Positions 24,815 through 34,773 are shown, counted from the first letter of the stretch. The stretch is 64,000 nucleotides of DNA from JASLMY01 sp965226475 (GCA_965226475.1 CBDDDJ010000004.1:1860001-1924000), one strand, 5' to 3'. Translations and numbers: made by a program. The notes: generated by a model not told the origin, from the sequence alone.

Positions 24815-26061
24815 CGGCGGTGGACCGCGCGTTTCTCGTCTCCCTCTTCGAAGCGGCGGTGGCGGCCGCCGACCCGGCCCTGGCGATTCCCGGCACCTTG
24901 CCGCCGCCGCCCCGTGGCCGCACCGTCGTCGTCGGCGCCGGCAAGGCGGCGGCCAGCATGGCGGCGGTGGTGGAGCGGGCCTGGGACGGCCCCTTGTCCG
25001 GCCTGGTGGTGACCCGCGACGGCCACGGGACGCCGACGGAGCGAATCGAAGTGGTCGAGGCCGCCCATCCCGTGCCCGATGGGCGGGGACGGGAGGCGGC
25101 CGGCCGAATCCTGGAACTGGCAAGGGACCTCGGCGCGGACGACCTGTTGCTGGTGGTGATGTCCGGCGGCGCCTCGGCGCTGTTGATCCAGCCGGCGCCA
25201 GGCCTGAGCCTGGAGGACAAGCAGGCGGTGAACCGGGCATTGCTGACCTCCGGCGCGCCCATCGACGAGATGAACTGCGTGCGCAAGCACCTCTCCGCCA
25301 TCAAGGGTGGGCGGCTCGCGGCGGCGGCGGCTCCGGCCCGCGTCGTCGCCCTGGCGATTTCCGACGTGCCGGGCGACGACCCGGCGGTGATCGGCTCCGG
25401 CCCCACGGTCGGCGACCCGACCACCGTCGCGGATGCCCTGGCGATCCTGGTGAAATACGGCCTGACGCCACCGCCGGCGGTGGCCGCCTGGCTCGCCGGC
25501 GGGACGGCCGAGACCCCGAAGCCGGGCGATGCCAGCCTCGCCTCGGCCGAAACCCACGTGATCGCGACGCCGATGATGGCGCTGGAGGCGGCTGCGGCGC
25601 GGGCCTGGGCGGCCGGCTACGAGGTCGAAATCCTGGGCGACGCGCTGGAAGGCGAGGCGCGCGAACTGGCGGCCGAACACGCGGCGCTCGCCCTCCGGCG
25701 TCGGGCCGAGGGCCGGCGCCTGGCGCTGCTTTCCGGCGGCGAGACCACGGTGACGGTGCGGGGCGAGGGGCGCGGCGGACGGAACGCCGAATACATGCTG
25801 GGTCTTGCCCTGGCGCTCGACGGCGCCGAGGGCATCCGGGCCATTGCCTGCGACACCGACGGCATCGACGGCACCGAGGACAACGCCGGGGCGATCGCCG
25901 ATCCTGATTCCCTTGCCCGGGCACGCGATCTGGGCCTGGATCCGGTGGCGGCGCTAGGGCGCAACGACGCCTATTCGATCTTCCAGGCGCTCGGTGATCT
26001 GGTGATCAGCGGGCCGACGCTCACCAACGTGAACGACTTTCGAGCCGTCGTCATAGCGTAA
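24811..26061 (+). CDS. gckA: Glycerate 2-kinase (GckA/TtuD type, MOFRL family)
   Basis: A 416-aa kinase that makes 2-phosphoglycerate from glycerate with ATP. Visible: VVVGAGKAAASMAAVVE near the N-terminus, AAHPVPDGRGREAA, LVVMSGGASALLIQPA, NCVRKHLSAIKGGRLA, AISDVPGDDPAVIGSGP, and the C-terminal MOFRL segment LLSGGETTVTVRG, GRNAEYMLG and DTDGIDGTEDNAGA. The ATG overlaps the DUF427 stop (ATGA), so I prefer it to an ATG 12 bp upstream. Together with pyruvate kinase 45 bp downstream, it would need only enolase to reach pyruvate. Confidence 0.92.
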   Translation: MTAVDRAFLVSLFEAAVAAADPALAIPGTLPPPPRGRTVVVGAGKAAASMAAVVERAWDGPLSGLVVTRDGHGTPTERIEVVEAAHPVPDGRGREAAGRILELARDLGADDLLLVVMSGGASALLIQPAPGLSLEDKQAVNRALLTSGAPIDEMNCVRKHLSAIKGGRLAAAAAPARVVALAISDVPGDDPAVIGSGPTVGDPTTVADALAILVKYGLTPPPAVAAWLAGGTAETPKPGDASLASAETHVIATPMMALEAAAARAWAAGYEVEILGDALEGEARELAAEHAALALRRRAEGRRLALLSGGETTVTVRGEGRGGRNAEYMLGLALALDGAEGIRAIACDTDGIDGTEDNAGAIADPDSLARARDLGLDPVAALGRNDAYSIFQALGDLVISGPTLTNVNDFRAVVIA

Positions 26062-26106
26062 AGCTGTTAGCCTACGACTCACGCCGACGGCATCGAAGGC
26101 AAGGGG

Positions 26107-27522
26107 ATGCGCCGCAAACGCAACACCAAGATCCTCGCCACCCTGGGGCCCGCGAGTTCCTCGACCGAGCGGATCCGCGCGCTCTTCGAGACGGGCGCCG
26201 ACGCCTTCCGACTGAACTTCAGTCACGGCGGACCCGAGGATCACAAGGTCCGGGTCGAGATCATCCGCGCCCTCGAGGCCAAGGTCGGGCGGCCAATCTC
26301 CATCGTCGCCGACCTGCAAGGCCCGAAGATTCGGGTCGGTCGCATGATCGGCGGCGCGGTGACCCTGGCCGAGGGCAAGCGCTTCCGCCTCGACCTCGGT
26401 ACCGACGAGGGGACGGAGAAACGCGCGCCCCTCCCCCACCGCGAGGTGTTCGAGGCGCTCGAGAAAGACCACGAGCTGCTGCTCGACGACGGTCGGATCC
26501 GCCTCCGGGTGGAGCGGATCGGCGACGGCTTCGCCGAGACCCGGGTCGTGGTCGGTGGCCGTTTGAGCGATCGCAAGGGCGTCAACTTGCCGGATAGTAT
26601 CATCCAGCTCTCCGCATTGACGGATAAGGACCGACGCGATCTCTCGTTCGCGCTCGATCTCGGGGTCGACTGGATTGCCCTCAGCTTCGTCCAACGGGCC
26701 GACGACATCGCCGAGGCGCGCCGCCTGATCGCCGGCCGCGCGGCGGTGATGGCCAAGATCGAAAAGCCGGCGGCGCTGCTCCATATCGACGACATCGTCG
26801 AAATGTCCGACGCGATCATGGTGGCGCGCGGCGATCTCGGCGTCGAGCTGCCCGTGGCCGAGGTCCCGGGCGCGCAGAAGCGCCTGATCCGACTCGCCCG
26901 CCGGCTCGGGAAACCCGTGGTGGTGGCGACGCAGATGCTGGAAAGCATGGTCAGCCTGCCGGTGCCGACCCGGGCCGAGGTCTCGGACGTGGCGACCGCC
27001 GTCTACGACGGCGCCGACGCCGTCATGCTCTCGGCCGAGACGGCGGCGGGCGAGTATCCGATCGCGGCGGTCGAGGTGATGAACCGGGTGGCGGAAGAGG
27101 TCGAATCGGACCCGCTGTATCGCACGATCATGGACGCGGTACATTTCGAGCCGGAGGCGACGGCGGCGGACGCCATCACGCTCGCCGCCCGTCAGGTGGC
27201 GGAGACGATCTCGGCCCGCGCCATCGTCACCTACACGACCTCGGGCTCGACGGCCTTGCGCGCTTCGCGGGAGCGGCCCCAGGCGGCAATCCTGGTGCTG
27301 ACGCCGCGCCTCGATACCGCCCGTCGCCTCTCGCTCGCCTGGGGCCTGCATTGCGTCGTCACCGAGGACGCCAGCGATTTCATCAACATGGTCGACAAAG
27401 CTTCCGCCATCGCCCGGCGGGAGGACTTCGCCAGCTCCGGCGACAGCATCGTCACCACGGCGGGCGTCCCCTTCGGCACGCCCGGCGCCACCAACACGCT
27501 TCGGATCGCCTGGGTGCCCTGA
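26107..27522 (+). CDS. pyk: Pyruvate kinase
   Basis: A 471-aa glycolytic enzyme converting PEP and ADP to pyruvate and ATP. KILATLGPASSS, DAFRLNFSHGG, ADLQGPKIRVG, DWIALSFVQRADD, VMAKIEKPAAL, IMVARGDLGVELP, VVATQMLESM, PTRAEVSDVATAVYDG and DAVMLSAETAAGEYP are all present. The C-terminal allosteric domain (ARAIVTYTTSGSTAL) is complete. It is the last gene of the lyase-DUF427-gckA-pyk unit and converges on flhG with a 31-bp gap. Confidence 0.95.
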   Translation: MRRKRNTKILATLGPASSSTERIRALFETGADAFRLNFSHGGPEDHKVRVEIIRALEAKVGRPISIVADLQGPKIRVGRMIGGAVTLAEGKRFRLDLGTDEGTEKRAPLPHREVFEALEKDHELLLDDGRIRLRVERIGDGFAETRVVVGGRLSDRKGVNLPDSIIQLSALTDKDRRDLSFALDLGVDWIALSFVQRADDIAEARRLIAGRAAVMAKIEKPAALLHIDDIVEMSDAIMVARGDLGVELPVAEVPGAQKRLIRLARRLGKPVVVATQMLESMVSLPVPTRAEVSDVATAVYDGADAVMLSAETAAGEYPIAAVEVMNRVAEEVESDPLYRTIMDAVHFEPEATAADAITLAARQVAETISARAIVTYTTSGSTALRASRERPQAAILVLTPRLDTARRLSLAWGLHCVVTEDASDFINMVDKASAIARREDFASSGDSIVTTAGVPFGTPGATNTLRIAWVP

Positions 27523-27553
27523 GGGCGGGCGTGGCCTCGTCCGAGCTGGGATC

Positions 27554-28363
27554 TCAGCGGGCGCCGGGTTGGGTCGTCTGGATCAGCGAGCGGGCCACTC
27601 GCTCCACGTCCTCCGCCGCGTCGCAGCCTGGATGACGCATCAGCAGCGGTGCCTGGCGACGGATCGCCTCCCGCACCTTGGGGTCGCGCCGCACCACGCC
27701 CAGCAGCGGCGGGGTGATCTTGAGGAAGTTATGGCAGGCGTTGGCGAGGGCGGCATAGGTCCGCTCGCCCGCCCTCGCGGTGTCGGCCATATTGACGATG
27801 ACGCGGATGGAGGCCCGGGGATCGTCGCGTAGCGTCAGCTTGATCAACGCATAGGCGTCCGTCAGGGACGTCGGCTCGTCGGTCACCACCACCACCAGCA
27901 GCGGCCTACCGCGCCGGATGAGGGTACGGGCCGGCGCATCAATCCCGCCGCCGATGTCGAGCACCACGCGCTGGTAGCATCCCGAGACCTGCTCAAGCGC
28001 GCGGGCGAGTCCCTCGACCGCGCCGACGCCCAGGTCCGCGAGTGCGCCGGAGCCGGATTTGCCGGCGATGACGTCGAAGGGCCCGTCAGCGAAATGCGTG
28101 ATCGCGTCCTCGATCTCGACCCGGCCTTGCACCACGTCGACGATGTCGTGGTGCATTTCCAGGTTTAGCTGCACGTCGACGTTGGCGAGACCGAGGTCTC
28201 CGTCGAACAGCAAGGTGCGCGCACCCATGCGGGCCAGCGCATGGGCCAGGGTGATGGCGAGCCAGGTTTTGCCCACCCCGCCCTTACCCGAGGCGATGGC
28301 GGCGACATGGCGATTGCCCAGCGCGCTTTCGGGATGTGCGCCAGGGCGCTGTAAATTACTCAT
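27554..28363 (-). CDS. flhG: MinD/ParA-family ATPase FlhG (FleN/YlxH)
   Basis: A 269-aa cytoplasmic ATPase that with FlhF controls flagellar number and placement. Deviant Walker A IASGKGGVGKTWLAITLA, LLFDGDLGLANVDVQLNL (Walker A' region), VVLDIGGGID and VTDEPTSLTDAYALIK are typical of FlhG. The frame overlaps the flhF stop codon as ATGA, so it is translationally coupled. It is the last gene of the long fliF-flhG unit. Confidence 0.9.
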   Translation of the reverse strand: MSNLQRPGAHPESALGNRHVAAIASGKGGVGKTWLAITLAHALARMGARTLLFDGDLGLANVDVQLNLEMHHDIVDVVQGRVEIEDAITHFADGPFDVIAGKSGSGALADLGVGAVEGLARALEQVSGCYQRVVLDIGGGIDAPARTLIRRGRPLLVVVVTDEPTSLTDAYALIKLTLRDDPRASIRVIVNMADTARAGERTYAALANACHNFLKITPPLLGVVRRDPKVREAIRRQAPLLMRHPGCDAAEDVERVARSLIQTTQPGAR

Positions 28364-29342
28364 GGCGCGAGGTCCTCCAGGGGAGCGATCCGGTCCGGAC
28401 TCAGTGGATCGGTGCGTAGCACGGTGGCGAGCGTGGCCGCATCGGGCCGGCGCAAGCCGCGCGGGATCGAGGCGGTGATACCACCTCGGCGAGCGCCAGG
28501 TCGCCGGCGTCGGCGGCGGCCAACACGACGCCCAGGCGACGAGCGGCGTCGAGCCGGGTGACGATCAGGTGGCGGCAGCCGAGGCCGGCAAAGATCCGCG
28601 CGGTTTCCGCCGCCTCCAGCGCATCCATGCCGGCCGCCAGGACCAGCATCGGCGTCAACGGGCCGGTGGCGAGGAAACCGGCGAGATCGTCGAGTTCGCG
28701 CGATTGGAACGGATTGGTGCCGGGCGTATCGACGATCATCGGTGGGCCGTCCGCCGTCTCGGCCAGCAGACGGCGGAAAATCTTGGGCGTCTGGGCGCTG
28801 GCGATCGACTGCTCCAGTACGCCGGCGAAGGCTTGCAACTGGCCGACGGCGCCGGCACGAAGCGTATCGGTCGTGACCAGCTGGACCGGTTGGCCGGCGA
28901 GCACGGATCGGGCCGCCAGCTTCGCCGTCGTCGTGGTCTTTCCGGCGCCGCTCGGACCCACCAAGACCAGCGGCCGGCCGGCCTCGGGCTCGATCGCCTC
29001 GAAGGCAATTCGCCGTTCGATCGCGGCGACGAGCGCCCCGTCCGCATCGAGCCCAGCCGTCTCGTTCAGCCGATCGGCCGTCCGGACCAGCCGCCGGATC
29101 AGGTCTCCCGGGACGCCGTGATAGTCGAGCGGGGCTTCGAGCTCGTCGTGGAGCGAGGAGACCGTCGGCGGGGCCGCCGGCAGAAGCTCCGACCGGCTCT
29201 CGTCGACACCGGCCGTCGACTGGACGCCGCGCCCACACTTGCTTTCGTGAGTCGAGAGGATCACCGCGTCGGCGCCCAGGCTTTCGCGCACCTGGGCCAT
29301 CGCCTCGCGCATGGTACTCGCCGTGAAGGTTCTGAGACGCAT
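28360..29342 (-). CDS. flhF: Flagellar SRP-type GTPase FlhF, C-terminus frameshifted
   Basis: An SRP54-like GTPase that recruits early flagellar components to the pole. It starts MRLRTFTASTMREAMAQVR, has Walker A VLVGPSGAGKTTTTAKLA, TTDTLRAGAVGQLQAFA, MIVDTPGTNPF and LIVTRLDAARRLGVVL. Near 28481-28486 a one-base deletion separates LALAEV from GITASIPRGLRRPDAATLA. Only the second frame ends in the ATGA overlap with flhG, so the shift is probably an error or a fresh mutation, and the intact product is about 328 aa. The basic N-domain is short compared with Bacillus FlhF, as in other alphaproteobacteria. Confidence 0.87.
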
Positions 29343-29356
29343 GCCGCTGTCGCTCC

Positions 29357-31477
29357 TCAGATCTGCGCCATGGTGCGAATCTTCGCCTGCGGGTGGATCT
29401 CGCTCTGCGACAGCACGGCTGTGGCCGGGCGGAAGCGCTCGATGATCGAACGGACGAAGGGTCGAACCGCCGGGCTGGTCAGCAGCACCGGCATTTCACC
29501 GCGCGTCGCCAGATCGTCGAGAACGTCGCGCACGCGGCCGATGAAATCCTGCAGCCGGCTCGGCGCCATGGCCAACTGCTGTTCGCCCAACTGGCCGACG
29601 ATCGCTTCGGCGAAGCTCTGCTCCCAATCGGGCGACAGGGTCACCAGCGGGATGTGCCCGGCGGGCCCGGTATGGGCTTGGCTGATCTGCCGGGCGAGAC
29701 GGGCGCGAACATGCTCGGCGATGGGAATGACGCCCTGGGTGAAGCCGAGCGCCTCGGCCACGCCCTCCAGGATGGTCGGCAGGTCGCGGATCGAGATCCG
29801 TTCCGCCAGTAGGCGCTGTAACACGCGTTGCAGCGCCGCAACGGAAATTTGCGCCGGTATCAGGTCGTCGTCCAGTCGCTTGTGATCGTCGTCCAAATCG
29901 TCCAACAGGCGCTGAGTCGCGGCATAGGAGAGCATCTCGGCCATGTTTTCCTTGATCACCTCGGTCAGGTGCGTCGTCAGCACCGTCGCCGGGTCGACCA
30001 CGGTGTAGCCGTTGAAGGCCGCCTCCTCGCGAAGTCCTTCTTCGACCCACATCGCCGGCAGGCCGAAGGCTGGCTCGGTCGTCTCTTCGCTGGGCAGCGT
30101 CAGCTCGCCGCCCCTGGGGTCCATCACCAGCAGCTTGTCGGTTCTGATCTCGCCCCGCGCCGTCTCGACCTCCTTGACCCGGATCGCATAGTTGACGCTG
30201 GGCAGCTGCATGTTGTCGAGAATTCGGACCGAGGGCACGACGAAGCCCATGTCGCTGGCGATCTGCCGGCGAAGCGCCTTGATCTGGTCGGTCAGGCGAT
30301 ATCCGCGCGCATCGTTGATCAACGGCAGCAGGCCGTAGCCGATCTCGACCCGGAGGTCGTCGATGGCGAGCGCGGTGCTGATCGGCTCCTCGACCGGGGC
30401 CGGCTCCTCGGCCTCGAACGCCGCCGCCTCTGCCTCGGCGGCGATGTCGCGGCGGCGGCTCGTGCGCCAGGCGACGGTCAGCATCACCGCCGCCACGGCG
30501 AGAAACGGCAGCATCGGAATTCCCGGCAGCAGGCCGAGCGCCAGCAGCAGCACGCCGCTCAGCCCGATCGCCTTCGGATAACCACCGATCTGGCGCATGA
30601 GCGCCTGGTCGGTGGTACCGGTAACGCCGCCCTTGGAGACCAGCAGACCGGCCGCCGTCGAGACGATCAGCGCCGGAATTTGCGAGACCAGGCCATCGCC
30701 GACGGTCAGCATCGTATAGGTGGTCGAGGCCTCGGCGAAGCTCAGATCCATCTGCGCCACGCCGACGATGATACCGCCGATGACGTTGATGAAGGTGATC
30801 AACAGGCCGGCGATGGCATCGCCCCGAACGAACTTGGCCGCGCCGCCCATGGCACCGAAGAAGGTGCTTTCGTCCTCCAGCTGCTTGCGCCGGTCTCGCG
30901 CATTGTCCTCGCTGATGAGGCCGGCGGAGAGATCGGCGTCGATCGCCATCTGCTTGCCCGGCATGGCGTCGAGAGTAAAGCGCGCCGCTACTTCGGCGAT
31001 ACGGCCCGAGCCCTTGGTAATGACGACGAAGTTCACGATCACCAAGATTGCGAAGACGATAATGCCGATGACGAAGTTGCCGCCCATGACGAAACCGCCG
31101 AGGGCCTCGATCACGCGACCGGCGGAATCCGTCCCCTCGTGCCCATGGGCCAGAATCAGCCGCGTCGAGGCCATGTTGAGCGCCAGCCGCAGCATGGTGG
31201 CGAGCAGCAGCACCGTCGGGAAAACGCTGAACTCGAGCGGTGTACTGATGAAGAGGCAGGTCATCAGGATCAACACCGAGAAGGTGATCGAGATAGCGAG
31301 GGAGAAATCCAGCAGCCAGCTCGGCATCGGCAGAATCAGCACGACCAGGATGGCCGCGACGGCGAGCGCGAGGGCGACGTCGCCCCGGGGCAGCTTGCTC
31401 AAATAGGGAGTCAGCGCGCTGAGCGGACCGACGGCCCGCCGCTCGCCCCCAGGCGCGGTATCGTCGCTTTCGCTCAT
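29357..31477 (-). CDS. flhA: Flagellar export apparatus protein FlhA
   Basis: A 706-aa export-gate protein. The N-terminal half contains about eight helices with the FHIPEP signature region (ISITFSVLILMTCLFI; EFSVFPTVLLLATMLRLALNMASTR) and ITKGSGRIAEVAARFTLDAMPGKQMAID. The C-terminal cytoplasmic part (from about 365) binds chaperone-substrate complexes: LRVEIGYGLLPLIND, PSVRILDNMQLPS and YAATQRLLDDL. The start MSESDD at 31477 was chosen over an upstream in-frame extension overlapping flbD. It lies between flbD and flhF on the same strand. Confidence 0.95.
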   Translation of the reverse strand: MSESDDTAPGGERRAVGPLSALTPYLSKLPRGDVALALAVAAILVVLILPMPSWLLDFSLAISITFSVLILMTCLFISTPLEFSVFPTVLLLATMLRLALNMASTRLILAHGHEGTDSAGRVIEALGGFVMGGNFVIGIIVFAILVIVNFVVITKGSGRIAEVAARFTLDAMPGKQMAIDADLSAGLISEDNARDRRKQLEDESTFFGAMGGAAKFVRGDAIAGLLITFINVIGGIIVGVAQMDLSFAEASTTYTMLTVGDGLVSQIPALIVSTAAGLLVSKGGVTGTTDQALMRQIGGYPKAIGLSGVLLLALGLLPGIPMLPFLAVAAVMLTVAWRTSRRRDIAAEAEAAAFEAEEPAPVEEPISTALAIDDLRVEIGYGLLPLINDARGYRLTDQIKALRRQIASDMGFVVPSVRILDNMQLPSVNYAIRVKEVETARGEIRTDKLLVMDPRGGELTLPSEETTEPAFGLPAMWVEEGLREEAAFNGYTVVDPATVLTTHLTEVIKENMAEMLSYAATQRLLDDLDDDHKRLDDDLIPAQISVAALQRVLQRLLAERISIRDLPTILEGVAEALGFTQGVIPIAEHVRARLARQISQAHTGPAGHIPLVTLSPDWEQSFAEAIVGQLGEQQLAMAPSRLQDFIGRVRDVLDDLATRGEMPVLLTSPAVRPFVRSIIERFRPATAVLSQSEIHPQAKIRTMAQI

Positions 31478-31496
31478 CGTCCCTCGGACCCCCGCC

Positions 31497-32876
31497 TCAG
31501 ACCCGCAGCGGGCGCGCTTCGCCCGGCGAAGGCACGCGGACCCCATCGTCGCCGTACTGGCGAAGCTTGTTGCGCAGCGTGCGGATCGAGATGCCTAGAA
31601 TATTGGCGGCATGGGTACGGTTGCCGAGGCAGTGGTAGAGCGTGTCGATGATCAAGTCGCGTTCGACATCGGCCACGGTGCGTCCCACGAGAGCCTGGGT
31701 CGCCGGCTCGTCCTCGAAGACCTCGAACTCGCTTTCGCCGTACGAAACCGGGCCGGCGATGGCCGGGGCCGAGCGTCGCCCGTCGGGTGTCAAGATGGCT
31801 TCGGGCTCGATGCTGTCGCCGTTCGCCAACAGTATAGCGCGATGCATCGTGTTCTCGAGTTCCCGGACGTTGCCGGGCCAGGGCTGGACTCGGAGCAGCT
31901 CCATGGTTTCCGGCGCCAGTGGGCGGGCCGGCACGCCGTTCACCTCGGCGTACTTGGCGGCGAAATGGTGCGCCAGCAGGTCCACGTCGCGCGGCCGTTC
32001 GCGGAGCGGCGGCATCTGCAGGTTGACGACGTTCAACCGGAACAGCAGGTCTTCGCGGAAGTTGCCCTTGCGCACTTCCTCGGCCAAGTCGCAGTTGGAG
32101 GTGGCGAGCAGGCGGATGTCGACGAGGACCGGCTTGGTACCGCCGACCCGGTCGATCTCCCGCTCCTGGATCGCGCGCAGGAGCTTGGCCTGCAGGCGGG
32201 GTTCCATTTCGCTGATCTCGTCCAGCAGTAGGGTGCCACCGTCGGCCTCCTCGAATTTGCCAACGCGGCGCGCGACGGCCCCGGTGAAAGCGCCCTTCTC
32301 GTGGCCGAAGAGTTCGCTTTCCAACAGGTTGTCGGGGATCGCCGCGCAGTTGACCGAGACGAAGGTCTTGGCCGATCGCCGGCTTTTTCGGTGGAGGTAG
32401 CGGGCCATCACCTCCTTGCCGGTGCCGGATTCGCCGGTAATCAGGATGCTCGCCTCGCTGCCCGCCACCTGATCGGCGAGGTGAACCACATCGGCCATCG
32501 CATCGTCCTCGAACAGCAATGCGTGGCTTTCCTCGGTGACGGCCTCGAGCACGGCGGCAATCAGTTCCGGCTCGGGGGGAAGCGGCAGGTATTCCTTGGC
32601 ACCGGCCCGGATCGCCGCGCTCGCCGCCTCGGGATCCGCCCCGACGCCGCAGGCGACGACGGCGATGCTGAAGCGCTCGGCCGACAGACTCTCGACGAAG
32701 CCCCGGATGTTCTGTCCGACTTCCATCAATACCAAGTCGGCGCCGCGCCCGGCGCGGAACTCGCCCAGCGCGACTTCCGGGGTATCCGTGTGGGCAACCT
32801 TGGCGCCCCGGCGCATGGCGATCTGGGTCGCCGCGACGACCTGGCCTCCCAGCGAACCGATGATCAGTAAACGCAT
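31497..32876 (-). CDS. flbD: Sigma54-dependent flagellar transcriptional activator FlbD
   Basis: 459 aa. The N-terminal 120 residues are a degenerate receiver-like domain (RLLIIGSLGGQVVAAT; no phosphoacceptor Asp in the usual place is obvious). The AAA+ domain has Walker A ITGESGTGKEVMARYLH, the sigma54-contacting GAFTGA loop (FGHEKGAFTGAVARR), GGTLLLDEISEM, and FREDLLFRLNVV. A Fis-type helix-turn-helix ends the protein (HAANILGISIRTLRNKLRQY). In Caulobacter FlbD activates class III hook-filament genes and represses fliF. Two sigma54-type promoters in this window (before fliK and flgK) are likely targets. Confidence 0.92.
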   Translation of the reverse strand: MRLLIIGSLGGQVVAATQIAMRRGAKVAHTDTPEVALGEFRAGRGADLVLMEVGQNIRGFVESLSAERFSIAVVACGVGADPEAASAAIRAGAKEYLPLPPEPELIAAVLEAVTEESHALLFEDDAMADVVHLADQVAGSEASILITGESGTGKEVMARYLHRKSRRSAKTFVSVNCAAIPDNLLESELFGHEKGAFTGAVARRVGKFEEADGGTLLLDEISEMEPRLQAKLLRAIQEREIDRVGGTKPVLVDIRLLATSNCDLAEEVRKGNFREDLLFRLNVVNLQMPPLRERPRDVDLLAHHFAAKYAEVNGVPARPLAPETMELLRVQPWPGNVRELENTMHRAILLANGDSIEPEAILTPDGRRSAPAIAGPVSYGESEFEVFEDEPATQALVGRTVADVERDLIIDTLYHCLGNRTHAANILGISIRTLRNKLRQYGDDGVRVPSPGEARPLRV

Positions 32877-32897
32877 TTCATTGCTCTCCCGGATCTC

Positions 32898-33681
32898 TCA
32901 GTCATAAAGGTGGAGCCGCTTGGTCGGCGGCAGCAGGGTGTTCAGAAGCACTTCCAGCCGGCGAGGGTTCTCCTGGCGGCTGATCGAACCGGCGCCGATC
33001 AGGTAGAAGTTTTGCAGCAGCGATTCCTCGCTCGAATTGCGCTCCAGTTTCGACGCGATGGGCCCGAACACCATGTTTGAAAGGATGGCACCATAGAAGG
33101 TGGTGAGCAGCGCCACCGCCATCGACGGGCCGATGGTCGAGGGGTCGTCGAGGCTGCCGAGCATGCGCACGAGGCCGACCAGGGTGCCGATCAACCCCAT
33201 CGCCGGGGCCACCTCGGCCGCCTTGCGAAAGACATCGGCGCTCTTGGCGTGGCGATCGCGCATCGCCATCAGCTCGTGCCGCATGATGCGGTCGAGTTCC
33301 TCGCTGGCCGTGCCGTCGATCACCAGGCTCAACGCCTTGTGGAGGAAGGGCTCGCGATCAATTTGGCGGAGTCGCGCCTCCAGGCCCAGCACGCCGTCAC
33401 GCCGGGCGAGCTCGGCCAGCTCGACCATGCGATAGGCCGAATCGGCGACGTCGGGCAGGCGGTTGAAGATGGTCTTGAACATCACCGTTTGCGCCCGGAG
33501 GACGTCGCCGAGCGAAAAGCAAAACCATGGTCACGGCGAAGGTGCCGCCGAGTACGATCAGCAGCGAGGAGAGATCGAAGAAGGCCATGGGCGCGCCGCC
33601 CAGGATAACGGCGATCAAAAGCAGACCAAAGCCCGAGGCCAGTCCGATCACCGTCGCGAAATCGAAGTTCATTTGTCGCAT
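32898..33681 (-). CDS. motA: Flagellar stator protein MotA/PomA-like, frame interrupted near 33520
   Basis: A MotA/TolQ/ExbB-type ion-channel subunit of the flagellar motor. The N-terminal part (MRQMNFDFATVIGLASGFG, LIAVILGG, SLLIVLGGTFAVTM) carries the first helices. The rest, in another frame, reads FSLGDVLRAQTVMFKTIF, then VADSAYRMVELAELARRDG, APAMGLIGTLVGLVRML and TTFYGAILSNMVFGPIASKL. The frame change falls in a pair of short homopolymers (AAAA runs, plus strand 33514-33525); one fewer base gives a continuous protein of about 260 aa. GGAGG precedes the ATG at 33681. No motB is adjacent. Confidence 0.85.
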
Positions 33682-33705
33682 GTCCTCCACCTCCGGCATC
33701 CGCGC

Positions 33706-34083
33706 TCAGGCGTGCTCGCCCTTGATGATCTCGGTCATAGTGACGCCCAGCTGGTTCTCGACGATCACCACCTCGCCCCGGGCCACGAGGCGGTTGTTGA
33801 CGTAGATGTCGATCGCTTCGCCGACCTTGCGGTCGAGCTCGATCACCGTGTCCCGGCCGAGCTTCAGGAGAGAACTCACCTGCATCTTCGATTTGCCCAG
33901 CACGGCCGAGACATGGACCGGAGTATCGTAGACGGCGGCCAGATCGGCGGCGGTATGGGAGATTCCGCTCTCGGTCTCTTCCGCCAGTTCGATCACCGTC
34001 GCCGCCACGTCAGCCTCGGAGGCCGATGGCTCACCGCCGGTGCTCAAATCCTCGAACGTCAGGCCTTCTTCGTCGTCGTTCAT
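33706..34083 (-). CDS. fliN: Flagellar motor switch protein FliN
   Basis: A 125-aa C-ring protein. After an acidic 45-residue leader, the SpoA domain has YDTPVHVSAVLGKSKMQVSS, LLKLGRDTVIELDRKVGEAI, IYVNNRLVARGEVVIVENQ and LGVTMTEII, the canonical FliN pattern. FliN with FliG and FliM sets rotation direction and docks FliH. Its first codon overlaps the fliH stop (ATGA). fliM is not in the window. Confidence 0.94.
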   Translation of the reverse strand: MNDDEEGLTFEDLSTGGEPSASEADVAATVIELAEETESGISHTAADLAAVYDTPVHVSAVLGKSKMQVSSLLKLGRDTVIELDRKVGEAIDIYVNNRLVARGEVVIVENQLGVTMTEIIKGEHA

Positions 34084-34763
34084 GAAGAACTCTCCTCATA
34101 CGATGGTGCCTCGGCGATGCCCCGGGCGCCCTTCTGGCTCCAAGTCGCGCAGTGGCGTTCGACGATGTCCTCGATCTCGGCGACGAGCGCACGCGGATCG
34201 CGTTCCGTCCCGCCGTCCGGCCATTCGACCCGGCATTCGCCCGATCCCAACGTCGGTTCTCCCAGCAACACCACGGAACCCGAAAATCCGGCGCGTTTCG
34301 CGACCTCGTCGATGCGGCCGCCGATTTCCTCGACCATGGTTTCCTCAACGCGAAGCACGATCCGGGGCTCCATCGGCATCAGCGCCAGGCACTCGGCGGC
34401 GAGCGCCAGGATCTCCTCCGCCGGCGCGCGGCGGATGAGCGCCGGCGCCAGCTTCGCCGCGAGCTGCTGGGCGAGGCGCGCCGCATCAGCCCGGATTTCC
34501 TCGAGCGCGGCCCGGTGCCGCCCGTCGAGCGCGCCGAGCGTGTCGGCGACCTTCGCCAGCGTGTCGGCAACGCTTTGTTCGAGAGCCGAGAACGCCGCCT
34601 GGCGCCCCGCCGCCTCGCCCTCGGCATGGGCCATGGCTCGGGCTTGCTCCATCGCCTCGTCGGAATGACGCGGCCGGTCGTGGGCGCGCGGATCCTCGAT
34701 CTCGCCAGATGCGTCGAACACCGTGTCGAAAGTAAAGGGGGTGGGGGGCGACGGGCTCATCAT
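34080..34763 (-). CDS. fliH: Flagellar assembly protein FliH
   Basis: A 227-aa regulator of the export ATPase FliI and a link to FliN. Composition is typical: a disordered N-terminus with FTFDTVFD, a long Ala/Glu/Arg helix (EQARAMAHAEGEAAGRQAAF; SVADTLAKVADTL), then a C-terminal domain with LGEPTLGSGECRVEWPDGG and IEDIVERHC. It sits between fliG and fliN with 10-bp and overlapping junctions. FliH is poorly conserved, so position supports the call as much as sequence. Confidence 0.85.
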   Translation of the reverse strand: MMSPSPPTPFTFDTVFDASGEIEDPRAHDRPRHSDEAMEQARAMAHAEGEAAGRQAAFSALEQSVADTLAKVADTLGALDGRHRAALEEIRADAARLAQQLAAKLAPALIRRAPAEEILALAAECLALMPMEPRIVLRVEETMVEEIGGRIDEVAKRAGFSGSVVLLGEPTLGSGECRVEWPDGGTERDPRALVAEIEDIVERHCATWSQKGARGIAEAPSYEESSS

Positions 34764-34773
34764 TCGAACATCC

